A DNA stretch of 16,470 bases from contig JBEQBT010000049.1 of assembly GCA_041639705.1 (NCBI GenBank), forward strand, positions 1-16,470, in the 5' to 3' direction. Made by a program: the position numbers and the translations under genes. This DNA is from JARDZI01 sp041639705. GTDB taxonomy: Bacteria; Bacillota; Clostridia; Clostridiales; Caloramatoraceae. Below, in pieces: positions 7,784-14,214 of this stretch. Below the pieces are notes generated by a model that was not told the DNA's origin, did no database searches, and saw only the letters and a list, made by a program, of their open reading frames with translations. Within the stretch, counting starts at the first letter, position 1, and each line of letters starts with the position of its first letter.

Positions 7784-9107
7784 GGAAATAGATGAAGCTA
7801 TTTTAAATGATTATAATGAGAAAGCGTTAAAGGGGCATATATTTCAGACCTCTTACTGGGCAGAGGTTAAAAGTGAGTGGATTGTCAAATACTTTGGGGG
7901 ATATGATAGTAATGGACAGCTAGTTTTGACCTGCTTACTTCTCCTTAGAAAAATACCATATATTAATAGATTTATGGGTTACATACCTAGAGGTTTTACC
8001 TGTGATTACTCAAATGAGGGGTTGATTAAGGAATTTACTAATTTCCTGAAACGGTATGGTAAAAAAAGTAAAGTTGCATTCATTACTGTGGATCCAGATA
8101 TTCATCTGAAGGAGGAAGAAGAAACAGTTGTACTTGGAGAGAAGATTAGCAATATGCTCCTTGATGCAGGATATATAAATAAAAAGGCAGAGAACTTTGA
8201 AAATATACAACCTAACTTTGTATTCAGACTTAACATTAATGTTCCTGGTGAAGTTGAGGAAAAGAAAAAAATAATATACAACAGCTTTAGTAATAAGACT
8301 AGATACAACATAAAGGTTGCCCAGGACAGAGGTTTAAGTGTTGAAGTTTTTGATAAGGACAACATCACAGAGGAGATATTAGATAAGTTTCAGGAGCTTA
8401 TGGTCATAACGGGAAAAAGAGATGACTTTATTATAAGACCAAAGCAGTATTTTAAAAACATGATTGAAAAAATATATCCCTACTGCAAGCTTTACATGGT
8501 TAAATACAGCTATGAAAAGGATTTTGAAAGAATAAATGAAAAGCTTAAGGATCAGCAAAAAAACAGAGAGAGGTTTCTAAAGAAAAAGGAAGAAGTCGAA
8601 GCCCAAATCAAAGCTGAGGAGGAGCCAAGTAAGCTTGAGAAGCTTCAAAAGAAACTCACCAGTGCAGAGACTAACATAGCTGAAGCAGAGAGGCAAATAG
8701 GAAGCTTTAATGAAAGAATTAAGGAAATAGAAGAATTCAAGGGCATGGAGGAGGTTTATGTATCCGGAGCAGTATATATATATTATGGAGGAAAGGGCTG
8801 GTACTTCTATGGGGCATCCCATAATATTTTAAGAGACACTATGCCAAACCTCATTATGCAGTGGAGCATGATATCCGACAGTATTGACCTTGGCTGCTAT
8901 ATGTATGATTTCAGGGGAGTCTCAGGTAATTTAAACCCTGATAATCCGCTATATGGACTATTTAAGTTTAAAAAGGGCTTCAATGGTAAATTTGTAGAAT
9001 TTATTGGAGAATATGAACTTGTAATAGACAACCTAGTGTACAAAATGTTTAAAACCGCCCTTCCAAAGTTTAAGGCAATAAGAAGAAAAATTAGAAAAAG
9101 AAAATAG
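7770..9107 (+). CDS. FemABX/MurM-type peptidoglycan branching aminoacyltransferase
   Basis: A 445-residue protein of the FemX/FemA/MurM family, which transfers amino acids from aminoacyl-tRNA to the lipid II stem peptide at the inner face of the membrane. Family signs are HIFQTSYWAEVK near the N-terminus (about 24-35), the GYIPRGF segment (about 70-76), NKTRYNIKVAQDRGLSVEV in the middle, an antiparallel coiled coil (about 245-327, Lys/Glu-rich), and then GWYFYGAS, YDFRGV and LYGLFKFKKGFNGKFVEFIGEYEL near the end. Two GNAT-like subdomains split by a coiled coil is the usual layout. The C-terminus is very basic (RRKIRKRK), fitting membrane association. The start is the ATG at 7770, 14 nt inside the racemase gene with AGGTG just upstream; a longer in-frame reading to 7692 would lie inside the racemase gene. 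A terminator follows directly. Confidence 0.9.
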   Translation: MYQFKEIDEAILNDYNEKALKGHIFQTSYWAEVKSEWIVKYFGGYDSNGQLVLTCLLLLRKIPYINRFMGYIPRGFTCDYSNEGLIKEFTNFLKRYGKKSKVAFITVDPDIHLKEEEETVVLGEKISNMLLDAGYINKKAENFENIQPNFVFRLNINVPGEVEEKKKIIYNSFSNKTRYNIKVAQDRGLSVEVFDKDNITEEILDKFQELMVITGKRDDFIIRPKQYFKNMIEKIYPYCKLYMVKYSYEKDFERINEKLKDQQKNRERFLKKKEEVEAQIKAEEEPSKLEKLQKKLTSAETNIAEAERQIGSFNERIKEIEEFKGMEEVYVSGAVYIYYGGKGWYFYGASHNILRDTMPNLIMQWSMISDSIDLGCYMYDFRGVSGNLNPDNPLYGLFKFKKGFNGKFVEFIGEYELVIDNLVYKMFKTALPKFKAIRRKIRKRK

Positions 9108-9114
9108 GTTAGAT

Positions 9115-9141
9115 GGACTGCTTAAAGGGCAGTCCTTTTTT
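9115..9141 (+). terminator. Terminator of the racemase/FemX operon
   Basis: GGACTGC (9115-9121) pairs with GCAGTCC (9129-9135) around a short loop and is followed by TTTTTTA. It begins 8 nt after the FemX-like stop codon. Confidence 0.9.
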
Positions 9142-9160
9142 ATGCCCAGAATGATTATAT

Positions 9161-9340
9161 AATTTCACATCTGTGTGGAAATGCGTCGTAAGGTGCGCTC
9201 ATAATCAGGCACTGTAGTGGCCGATGCCCACATCGGCTTGAGGCATTTGCGGTATATAGTATTTCCACAATTGTTGCAGATATCACTTGTCATGATAATG
9301 CTCTGTTGATGTGGGCATCAACCACTACGGTTCTATCATA
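9161..9340. repeat. Palindromic intergenic element, copy 1
   Basis: This contains two hairpins of the same type in opposite orientation: GCCGATG-CCCA-CATCGGC (9220-9237) and GTTGATG-TGGG-CATCAAC (9305-9322). Flanking GTAGTG/CACTAC extends the pairing between the two hairpins. TGTGGAAAT (9174-9182) is also inverted at 9261-9269. A second copy lies at about 13243-13475. It has no coding capacity and may be a MITE-like or structured RNA/ssDNA element. The rest of the 9108-9640 gap holds a terminator (start), nothing I can name (9346-9500), and a promoter with tandem repeats (9512-9564). Confidence 0.8.
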
Positions 9341-9511
9341 ATATCAATAATATTTGTTACACATAATTCCTATTTTGTTAAATAAACATTATCATCTAAT
9401 CATTTAATAAATGCTTTTCAAGCATATAAAAATGTTACTTCGGAATATTAATTAATAGAAAACCATGAAATAACCAGATAATAGAAGTAAGAAGAAGAAT
9501 AAAATTTCACT

Positions 9512-9540
9512 TTGACATAAATGGGTAAAATTAGCATGAT
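9512..9540 (+). promoter_or_regulatory. Sigma-A promoter of the PspA operon
   Basis: A perfect TTGACA (9512-9517), a 17-nt spacer and CATGAT (9535-9540). The -10 region lies inside the first of two tandem repeats of the form GGGTAAAAT-N-TGATAC (9523-9542 and 9544-9564). About 100 nt of leader separate it from the first gene. Confidence 0.6.
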
Positions 9541-9564
9541 ACGGGGTAAAATCAACCTTGATAC
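9523..9564 (+). repeat. Tandem direct repeat at the Psp operon promoter (operator candidate)
   Basis: GGGTAAAATTAGCATGATAC (9523-9542) and GGGTAAAATCAACC plus TTGATAC (9544-9564) share GGGTAAAAT at the start and TGATAC at the end. Their start points are 21 bp apart, close to two helical turns. The first copy covers the -10 box. A regulator binding both repeats on the same DNA face is a plausible reading. Confidence 0.5.
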
Positions 9565-9640
9565 ATAGTATTAAAAACTATATAATAAATATATAACAAA
9601 TATGAAATATAGATAAATAAACTAATATGGGGGTGAAAAT

Positions 9641-10060
9641 TTGAACAAAAAAAGGCTTATTAGTGTAGTATTAATGACCTTTATGTTCTTTGCAGTTAAC
9701 CTTGTGAGACCAGATTTAACAAAGTTCACCAGAGGAGAAAAAAGCTATACTGTAGCATTAGCTGCAGCACCAAGAAGTAGTTCAGGTGGATTTAAGTCAG
9801 GTAGTTTTAAATCATTTGGAGGATTTAGCTCTGGAGGATTTAAATCAGGAAGCTTTTTTAATTCTAAAAAGAGCAGCTCATGGTCGAGTGGCAGCTCAAG
9901 AAGAAGTTGGCTTCCAATACCCATACCGTGGAACTTTGGAAGAAGCTATGGATTTAATCCTTTCTATTTTCTATTTGGGTCATTGGGATCAATAATAAGA
10001 TTAATAATTATTGTGGCTGTAATTTACTTTATAGTAAAGAACTTTAGAAGAAGACACTAA
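9641..10060 (+). CDS. Ser/Gly-rich exported or membrane protein at the head of the PspA operon
   Basis: A 139-residue protein that I cannot name. Residues 1-24 look like a signal sequence or membrane anchor (KKRLISVVLMTFMFFAVNL), and the AAAP stretch near residue 42 could be a cleavage site. Residues about 45-88 are a low-complexity region with repeated GGFKSGSF/GGFSSGGF units, basic and Ser/Gly-rich. Residues about 113-133 are a hydrophobic helix (SIIRLIIIVAVIYFIV) followed by KNFRRRH, giving a basic tail probably in the cytoplasm. The start is TTG at 9641, supported by GGGGGTG (9628-9634). It lies 60 nt before pspA, separated by a small GAAA-tetraloop hairpin (10077-10090) but no terminator, so the three genes probably form one transcript. 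A role as envelope-stress sensor or PspA anchor is inference. Confidence 0.75.
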   Translation: MNKKRLISVVLMTFMFFAVNLVRPDLTKFTRGEKSYTVALAAAPRSSSGGFKSGSFKSFGGFSSGGFKSGSFFNSKKSSSWSSGSSRRSWLPIPIPWNFGRSYGFNPFYFLFGSLGSIIRLIIIVAVIYFIVKNFRRRH

Positions 10061-10076
10061 GGATAGTGTTAATAAT

Positions 10077-10090
10077 TGTGGGAAACCACA
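10077..10090 (+). other. Small GNRA-tetraloop hairpin in the intergenic mRNA
   Basis: TGTGG-GAAA-CCACA forms a 5-bp stem with a GAAA loop, 16 nt before the pspA ribosome binding site. There is no T-run, so it is not a terminator; it may affect mRNA processing or stability. Confidence 0.35.
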
Positions 10091-10120
10091 TAATAATAAA
10101 ATTTAAGGAGGAGTTTAAAA

Positions 10121-10771
10121 ATGAGTGTATTTAAAAGAATTTCAAACATGTTCAGGGCAAAGGTAAACAATGCATTAGACGAAGCAGAAAATCCAGTGGA
10201 GCTTTTAGACCAGAAGATAAGAGATATGGAGGAGAGCCTAAACAATGCAAAGCTGTCCTCAGCTCAGATACTCGGAAATGTTCATGAAATAAGGATGAAA
10301 ATGGAGAACGCAAAAAAGGAGTCCACAGAATTTGATGAGAAGGTTAAGCTTGCTATGGCTAAAGAAAATGAGGAGCTTGCAAAGAAAGCACTTCAAAGGA
10401 AACTTGAAGCTGACAAAACATACGAGAGCCTTAAGAAAAGCTATGATGATGTATCACAAAAGGCAGAAGCTATTAAGGAAAAGCTTAAAGAGCTTGATGG
10501 AGAAATACAGAAAACAAGAAGCTATAGGGATGAAGCTGCTGCAAGGTACAATAATGCAGAGGCAAGTAAGAAGGTAAATGAGATACTTGCAAATGTTGAT
10601 ACAGGCTCAAACAAAATAAATATAGATGACATAGAAAGAAAGATTCAAAGGAAGGAAGCAATGGCTGAAGGTCTAGGTGAGCTTAAACTTGATACAACAC
10701 TTGAGGATGAATTTAAAAAGCTTGAGGAAGTTGACTTAGATGAGGAATTGAAAAAATATAAGCAAAGCTAA
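10121..10771 (+). CDS. pspA: PspA/IM30 (Vipp1) family envelope-stress protein
   Basis: A 216-residue protein of the PspA/IM30 family, which forms ESCRT-III-like assemblies on the inner face of the cytoplasmic membrane and helps maintain it under stress. The N-terminus MSVFKRISNMFRAKVNNALDEAENP is the typical amphipathic helix plus the conserved 'A-E-x-P' turn. It is followed by LLDQKIRDMEESL and a long coiled coil (about residues 27-145, Lys/Glu-rich) and a helical C-terminal part ending in EELKKYKQS. The length is close to the usual ~220-230 residues. AAGGAGG (10105-10111) precedes the ATG. It is the middle gene of a three-gene cluster with a membrane protein upstream and a Cys-cluster protein 11 nt downstream. 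No PspF-type activator or sigma-54 promoter was seen, as expected for Firmicutes. Confidence 0.93.
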   Translation: MSVFKRISNMFRAKVNNALDEAENPVELLDQKIRDMEESLNNAKLSSAQILGNVHEIRMKMENAKKESTEFDEKVKLAMAKENEELAKKALQRKLEADKTYESLKKSYDDVSQKAEAIKEKLKELDGEIQKTRSYRDEAAARYNNAEASKKVNEILANVDTGSNKINIDDIERKIQRKEAMAEGLGELKLDTTLEDEFKKLEEVDLDEELKKYKQS

Positions 10772-10782
10772 GGGAGAACAGT

Positions 10783-11433
10783 ATGAGAGTGCAGGAGTAT
10801 TTAAATGGCGAGAAGGAACACTACGGAAGTATTTATGTTGATATTAACTATGCAATAGATAATATTACCCCCTTTTTAGATAAAAAAAACCTGGAAGACA
10901 GGAAGTTTGTTAGCAGGCTTCCTGTCCTCAAAAGGTACATGGAGTTAATTGAATCAGCAGAAAGTGATACCTCAAAGGGAGGTTTTCTAAACCTGTTTGG
11001 CAATGATAAATACAAGGATTTGCTGGAAAGATATAAAAGAGATAACAAAATGGAGCTAGAACAGCTTGAAAGCTGCAGAGAATGTGCTTGTTTAAACTGT
11101 ACAGCAAGCTGCAGATTTGATGGCTGCCTTGGCTGCAGAAAGGGTGCTGAGGTTGTTAAATGTGACCATGGGATTATAAATGTTATATTTCATAAAAATT
11201 TCACACTTGATTTAACCAACGAAGGAACAGGAAGAGACGAAAGATATATGGTTCTCGCAACTCTGCAGAACCTTGAAAAGGATGTAAGGTATATAATTAT
11301 TGAAGGAATAAGTTCAAAAGAGAAATTTGTACTATACTATTACCCAGGAATTTCAGAGGATACCTATGGAGAAATAAACAATGAGGTTGAATTTGATTAT
11401 ATTGTTTCAATCTTTGAAAGTGTAGAAAGATAA
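10783..11433 (+). CDS. Cys-cluster (probable metal-binding) protein of the PspA operon
   Basis: A 216-residue protein I do not recognise. The centre has a dense Cys cluster, C98xxC101xC103xxC106xxxC110xxxxC115xxC118, plus C127 and H129, which is enough to bind zinc or an iron-sulphur cluster. Before it is a helical, charged stretch (residues 1-95, including KGGFLNLFGNDKYKDLLERY). After it is a domain of about 85 residues with beta-like segments (KFVLYYYPGISEDTYGE). There is no signal peptide or membrane helix, so it is probably cytoplasmic. The ATG follows AGGGAG, 11 nt after the pspA stop, so it is almost certainly co-transcribed and probably works with PspA. A strong terminator follows. Confidence 0.75.
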   Translation: MRVQEYLNGEKEHYGSIYVDINYAIDNITPFLDKKNLEDRKFVSRLPVLKRYMELIESAESDTSKGGFLNLFGNDKYKDLLERYKRDNKMELEQLESCRECACLNCTASCRFDGCLGCRKGAEVVKCDHGIINVIFHKNFTLDLTNEGTGRDERYMVLATLQNLEKDVRYIIIEGISSKEKFVLYYYPGISEDTYGEINNEVEFDYIVSIFESVER

Positions 11434-11498
11434 CGCCAAAAGCATGATAATTGAAATAGCACCCCCTTATTTTATAATTTATTCATGTTTTTTATCTT

Positions 11499-11540
11499 AA
11501 AACTAAAACTACCTCTTGTATAAGAGGTAGTTTTAGTTTT
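11499..11540 (+). terminator. Terminator of the PspA operon
   Basis: A perfect 19-bp stem, 11499-11517 with 11522-11540, with the loop GTAT. The right arm ends in TTTTAGTTTT. It lies 65 nt after the stop of the Cys-cluster gene. Because the left arm is A-rich it may also work in the other direction. Confidence 0.8.
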
Positions 11541-11597
11541 AAAATAAAGGTAAATGGTAAAATTTTAGTGAATTTTATATAGTAAGGAGGCTTTCAA

Positions 11598-13208
11598 ATG
11601 AAAGAGGACAGTTGGTGGAAAAAGGGAATAATATATCAGATATATCCAAGAAGCTTTATGGATAGCAATAATGATGGTATTGGGGAGATAAAAGGAATCA
11701 TTTCTAAACTTGATTATTTAAATGTTGGAACAGAGAATTCTCTTGGAGTAGATGTAATCTGGATTTCACCAATATATAAGTCTCCAATGAAGGACTTTGG
11801 ATATGATATAAGTGATTATAGAAGCATCGATCCAATGTTTGGAACCATGGAGGATTTTAAACTGCTCCTTCAGGAAGCTCACAAAAGGAATATAAAGATA
11901 ATTATGGATTTGGTATTAAATCACACATCAAATAGACATCCCTGGTTTGTTGAGTCAAAAAAAGATAAGGACAACCCTAAGAGGGATTGGTACATATGGC
12001 ATGAGAACAATGGTAAGAAACCAAGTAATTGGGTGTCCCTATTTGAAATGAGAAACGCCTGGTGGCTTGATGAAAGTACAAATGAATGCTACCTTGGCAC
12101 CTTTACTAAATATCAGCCGGAGGTTAACTGGAGGAATCCAGATTTAAAAAAGGAAATGTATGATATGATACGCTACTGGCTTGATATGGGAGTAGATGGT
12201 TTTAGAATGGATGCTGTAAACTGGTTTATTAAGGATGACCTGTATAGGAACAATCCATGGAAAATATCCTTTAATCCGACCGATGTTCAAAAGCATGTAT
12301 ATGATAGGAATAGACCTGAAACCCATGAGATATGCAGGTCAATTAGAAAAATAACTGATGAATATGAGGACAGAATGCTAGTTGGAGAAATATACACAGA
12401 TGATCCTGAAATAGCAGTGTCTTACCAGGGAAATGGTGAGGACGAACTTCATATGGCGTTTAATTTTGATTTTTTATTTGGTAAATGGGATGCATTGGAG
12501 TTTTATAAAAAGATAATGGATTATTATAATATGCTGCCTAAGGGCGGGTGGCCTAATTTTACACTTAGTAATCATGACCAACCAAGACATTATTATCGCT
12601 ACAGGGACGGAAATTATTCTGATTCAAGGGCAAGGGTTGCAGCAGCACTTATTATGACCCTTAGGGGGACCCCATTCATTTATTATGGAGAAGAAATTGG
12701 AATGACCTGTGGTAATATATCAAAACAAGATATGCAGGATCCCATTGGGAAAAAAGGATGGCCTATAATTAAGGGAAGGGATGGAGAAAGAACTCCTATG
12801 CAATGGAATGGGGCAGAAAATGCAGGATTTTCAGGAGGAAAGCCATGGCTTCCTATTAATTCTGATTATGAAAATAAAAATGTACAGCTGCAGAATGAAG
12901 ATAATAGCTCCCTCCTTTCCTATTATAAATCTTTGATATGGTTTAGAAAAAACAGCAAGGCACTTTGTATTGGAGATATTGAGTTTGTTACAGGAAACTC
13001 TAAGGATGTTCTGGTTTATAAGAGGAAATTTGAAAATGAAGAATTGATGATAGTACTTAATTTCTCAAAAGTAAATCAGAATGTCCACTTCGACAAGGAA
13101 GAAGAGGGCAGAGTATTGTTTGGCACCCACAGGGTGATGGAAGAAGCAGTAACAATAAAGGAACTGGTTGTTCATCCATATGAGGTGTTGATATTTGGAA
13201 GTGATTAA
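11598..13208 (+). CDS. malL: GH13 alpha-glucosidase / oligo-1,6-glucosidase-type enzyme
   Basis: A 536-residue cytoplasmic glycoside hydrolase of family 13 that releases glucose from the non-reducing end of short alpha-glucosides. The conserved GH13 regions are visible: DLVLNH (104-109), GFRMDAVNW with nucleophile D205, VGEIYTD with acid/base E264, and LSNHDQPR with H326/D327. GIIYQIYPRSFMDSNNDGIGEIKGI at the start (10-34) and RTPMQW later on are typical of the oligosaccharide-hydrolase branch. The family is usually about 550-560 residues, so this one is slightly short but complete. The residue after D205 is Ala instead of the Val usual in alpha-1,6-specific enzymes, so maltose or malto-oligosaccharides may be preferred. 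The RBS AAGGAGG (11583-11589) is strong. The gene stands alone between a terminator and a palindromic repeat; no transporter is adjacent. The symbol is a best guess. Confidence 0.88.
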   Translation: MKEDSWWKKGIIYQIYPRSFMDSNNDGIGEIKGIISKLDYLNVGTENSLGVDVIWISPIYKSPMKDFGYDISDYRSIDPMFGTMEDFKLLLQEAHKRNIKIIMDLVLNHTSNRHPWFVESKKDKDNPKRDWYIWHENNGKKPSNWVSLFEMRNAWWLDESTNECYLGTFTKYQPEVNWRNPDLKKEMYDMIRYWLDMGVDGFRMDAVNWFIKDDLYRNNPWKISFNPTDVQKHVYDRNRPETHEICRSIRKITDEYEDRMLVGEIYTDDPEIAVSYQGNGEDELHMAFNFDFLFGKWDALEFYKKIMDYYNMLPKGGWPNFTLSNHDQPRHYYRYRDGNYSDSRARVAAALIMTLRGTPFIYYGEEIGMTCGNISKQDMQDPIGKKGWPIIKGRDGERTPMQWNGAENAGFSGGKPWLPINSDYENKNVQLQNEDNSSLLSYYKSLIWFRKNSKALCIGDIEFVTGNSKDVLVYKRKFENEELMIVLNFSKVNQNVHFDKEEEGRVLFGTHRVMEEAVTIKELVVHPYEVLIFGSD

Positions 13209-13242
13209 AGATAACCTATGGATAAATTCGTAATATAATAAG

Positions 13243-13475
13243 ACACAATTGTGTGAAAATGAGTCGTAACTTCTGGGTAACGGCCGAACACTGTTCCCTT
13301 ATATTGAATATAACAGTACACTGTAGTGGCCGATGCCCACATCGGCTTGGGTATTTGCGGTGCATGGAATTTCCACAGTTGATGCTGGTATCCCTTACAC
13401 CGTTGATGCCCTGTCGATGTGGGCATCGACCACTACGATTCTATCGTAGTTTTGTTTTCAATTTGCGACGCATTC
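13243..13475. repeat. Palindromic intergenic element, copy 2
   Basis: This aligns with copy 1 (9161-9340) over most of its length. It contains GCCGATG-CCCA-CATCGGC (13329-13346) and GTCGATG-TGGG-CATCGAC (13413-13430), each next to GTAGTG or CACTAC. Its outer ends are also inverted: AATGAGTCGTAA (13258-13269) against TTGCGACGCATT (13463-13474), 10 of 12 complementary. A perfect ACACAATTGTGT palindrome (13243-13254) marks the left edge. An extra hairpin, GAAC-ACT-GTTC (13286-13296), is shared in kind with the element at 14121-14150. It fills the 301-nt gap between the glucosidase and glpP genes. Confidence 0.8.
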
Positions 13476-13509
13476 TTCCTAAAATATCAAACAAAGGTGG
13501 TGATTATAC

Positions 13510-14070
13510 ATGTCAGACATTCGAGAAGCACTCTATGATAGTCCTATAATTGGTGCAGTAAGGGAATTAAAAAACATTGATAGGGCATTAAACAGTGGAC
13601 TAAGTGTAATATTCATGTTGTGCGGAAGCATACTAAATATCGAAGAAATAATAAAGAAAATTAAGGGCTGCGGGAAGTTTGTGTGTGTACATATAGACTT
13701 GGTAGAGGGACTTGGAAGGGATAGTACTGCTGTTGAGTTTCTTAAAAGGGTCGGTGCTGATGGTATTATTACAACAAAGCCATCGTTGATTAAGGATGCA
13801 AGAGCATGTGGTATATTTGCAATACAGAGGCTTTTTATGCTGGATTCAAGATCCCTTGAGTCAGGAATAAAATGCATAAAAGAGGATCATCCTGATGCTG
13901 TAGAGATAATGCCAGGGATTGCAGCCAAGGTCATAAGCAGCATACATGAGAAGGTAGACATACTAGTTATTGCAGGAGGATTAATACTTGATAAGAGTGA
14001 CATAATTGATGCACTCTCAAAGGGCGCTGTAGCTGTATCAACTACTGATATTATGTTATGGGAAGAATAA
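13510..14070 (+). CDS. glpP: Glycerol uptake operon antiterminator GlpP
   Basis: A 186-residue protein of the GlpP family. GlpP is a TIM-barrel-like RNA-binding protein that, when bound to glycerol-3-phosphate, prevents termination in the leaders of glp genes and stabilises their mRNA. Family motifs are SPIIGAVRE near the N-terminus, VHIDLVEGLGRD (60-71), ADGIITTKPSLI (83-94), AIQRLFMLDS (104-113), VEIMPGI (131-137) and VIAGGLI (153-159). Length and end (STTDIMLWEE) fit a complete protein. The start ATG at 13510 follows AAGGTGGTGATT. It is the first gene of the glycerol cluster, 144 nt before glpK; no clear promoter was found because the palindromic repeat lies directly upstream. Confidence 0.93.
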   Translation: MSDIREALYDSPIIGAVRELKNIDRALNSGLSVIFMLCGSILNIEEIIKKIKGCGKFVCVHIDLVEGLGRDSTAVEFLKRVGADGIITTKPSLIKDARACGIFAIQRLFMLDSRSLESGIKCIKEDHPDAVEIMPGIAAKVISSIHEKVDILVIAGGLILDKSDIIDALSKGAVAVSTTDIMLWEE

Positions 14071-14091
14071 ATAAAAATGGCTATGGTTTAA

Positions 14092-14180
14092 TAAAATATT
14101 GAAAACCGGTACATTCAAAGTCTAGGGCCGAACAGTGTTCGCCTCTACAGAGAAAATGGTCAAAAGTCAACAATATTTTA
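14092..14180. repeat. Inverted-repeat-bounded element between glpP and glpK
   Basis: TAAAATATTG (14092-14101) and its exact complement CAATATTTTA (14171-14180) enclose a hairpin centred on GAAC-AGT-GTTC within GGCCGAACAGTGTTCGCC (14126-14143). The hairpin is of the same kind as one in copy 2 of the palindromic element. There is no T-run after it, so it does not look like a terminator. It could be a small mobile element or a structured part of the glpK leader. Confidence 0.5.
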
Positions 14181-14214
14181 AAACAGAACATAAAACAAGA
14201 ATTGGGGGATGAGC

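Noticed and set aside
9161..9340. CRISPR array
   Set aside because: The repeats are inverted and irregularly spaced, with only two units per locus and no cas genes.
10332..10577. Alternative-frame protein inside pspA
   Set aside because: It is a basic shadow frame in the coiled-coil region without its own ribosome site.
13205..13549. Short open frames across the palindromic element before glpP
   Set aside because: They run through the repeat hairpins and differ between the two copies; no ribosome site or family similarity.
14126..14143. GlpP-responsive terminator in the glpK leader
   Set aside because: The hairpin has no following T-run and an imperfect stem, so it does not look like a terminator.
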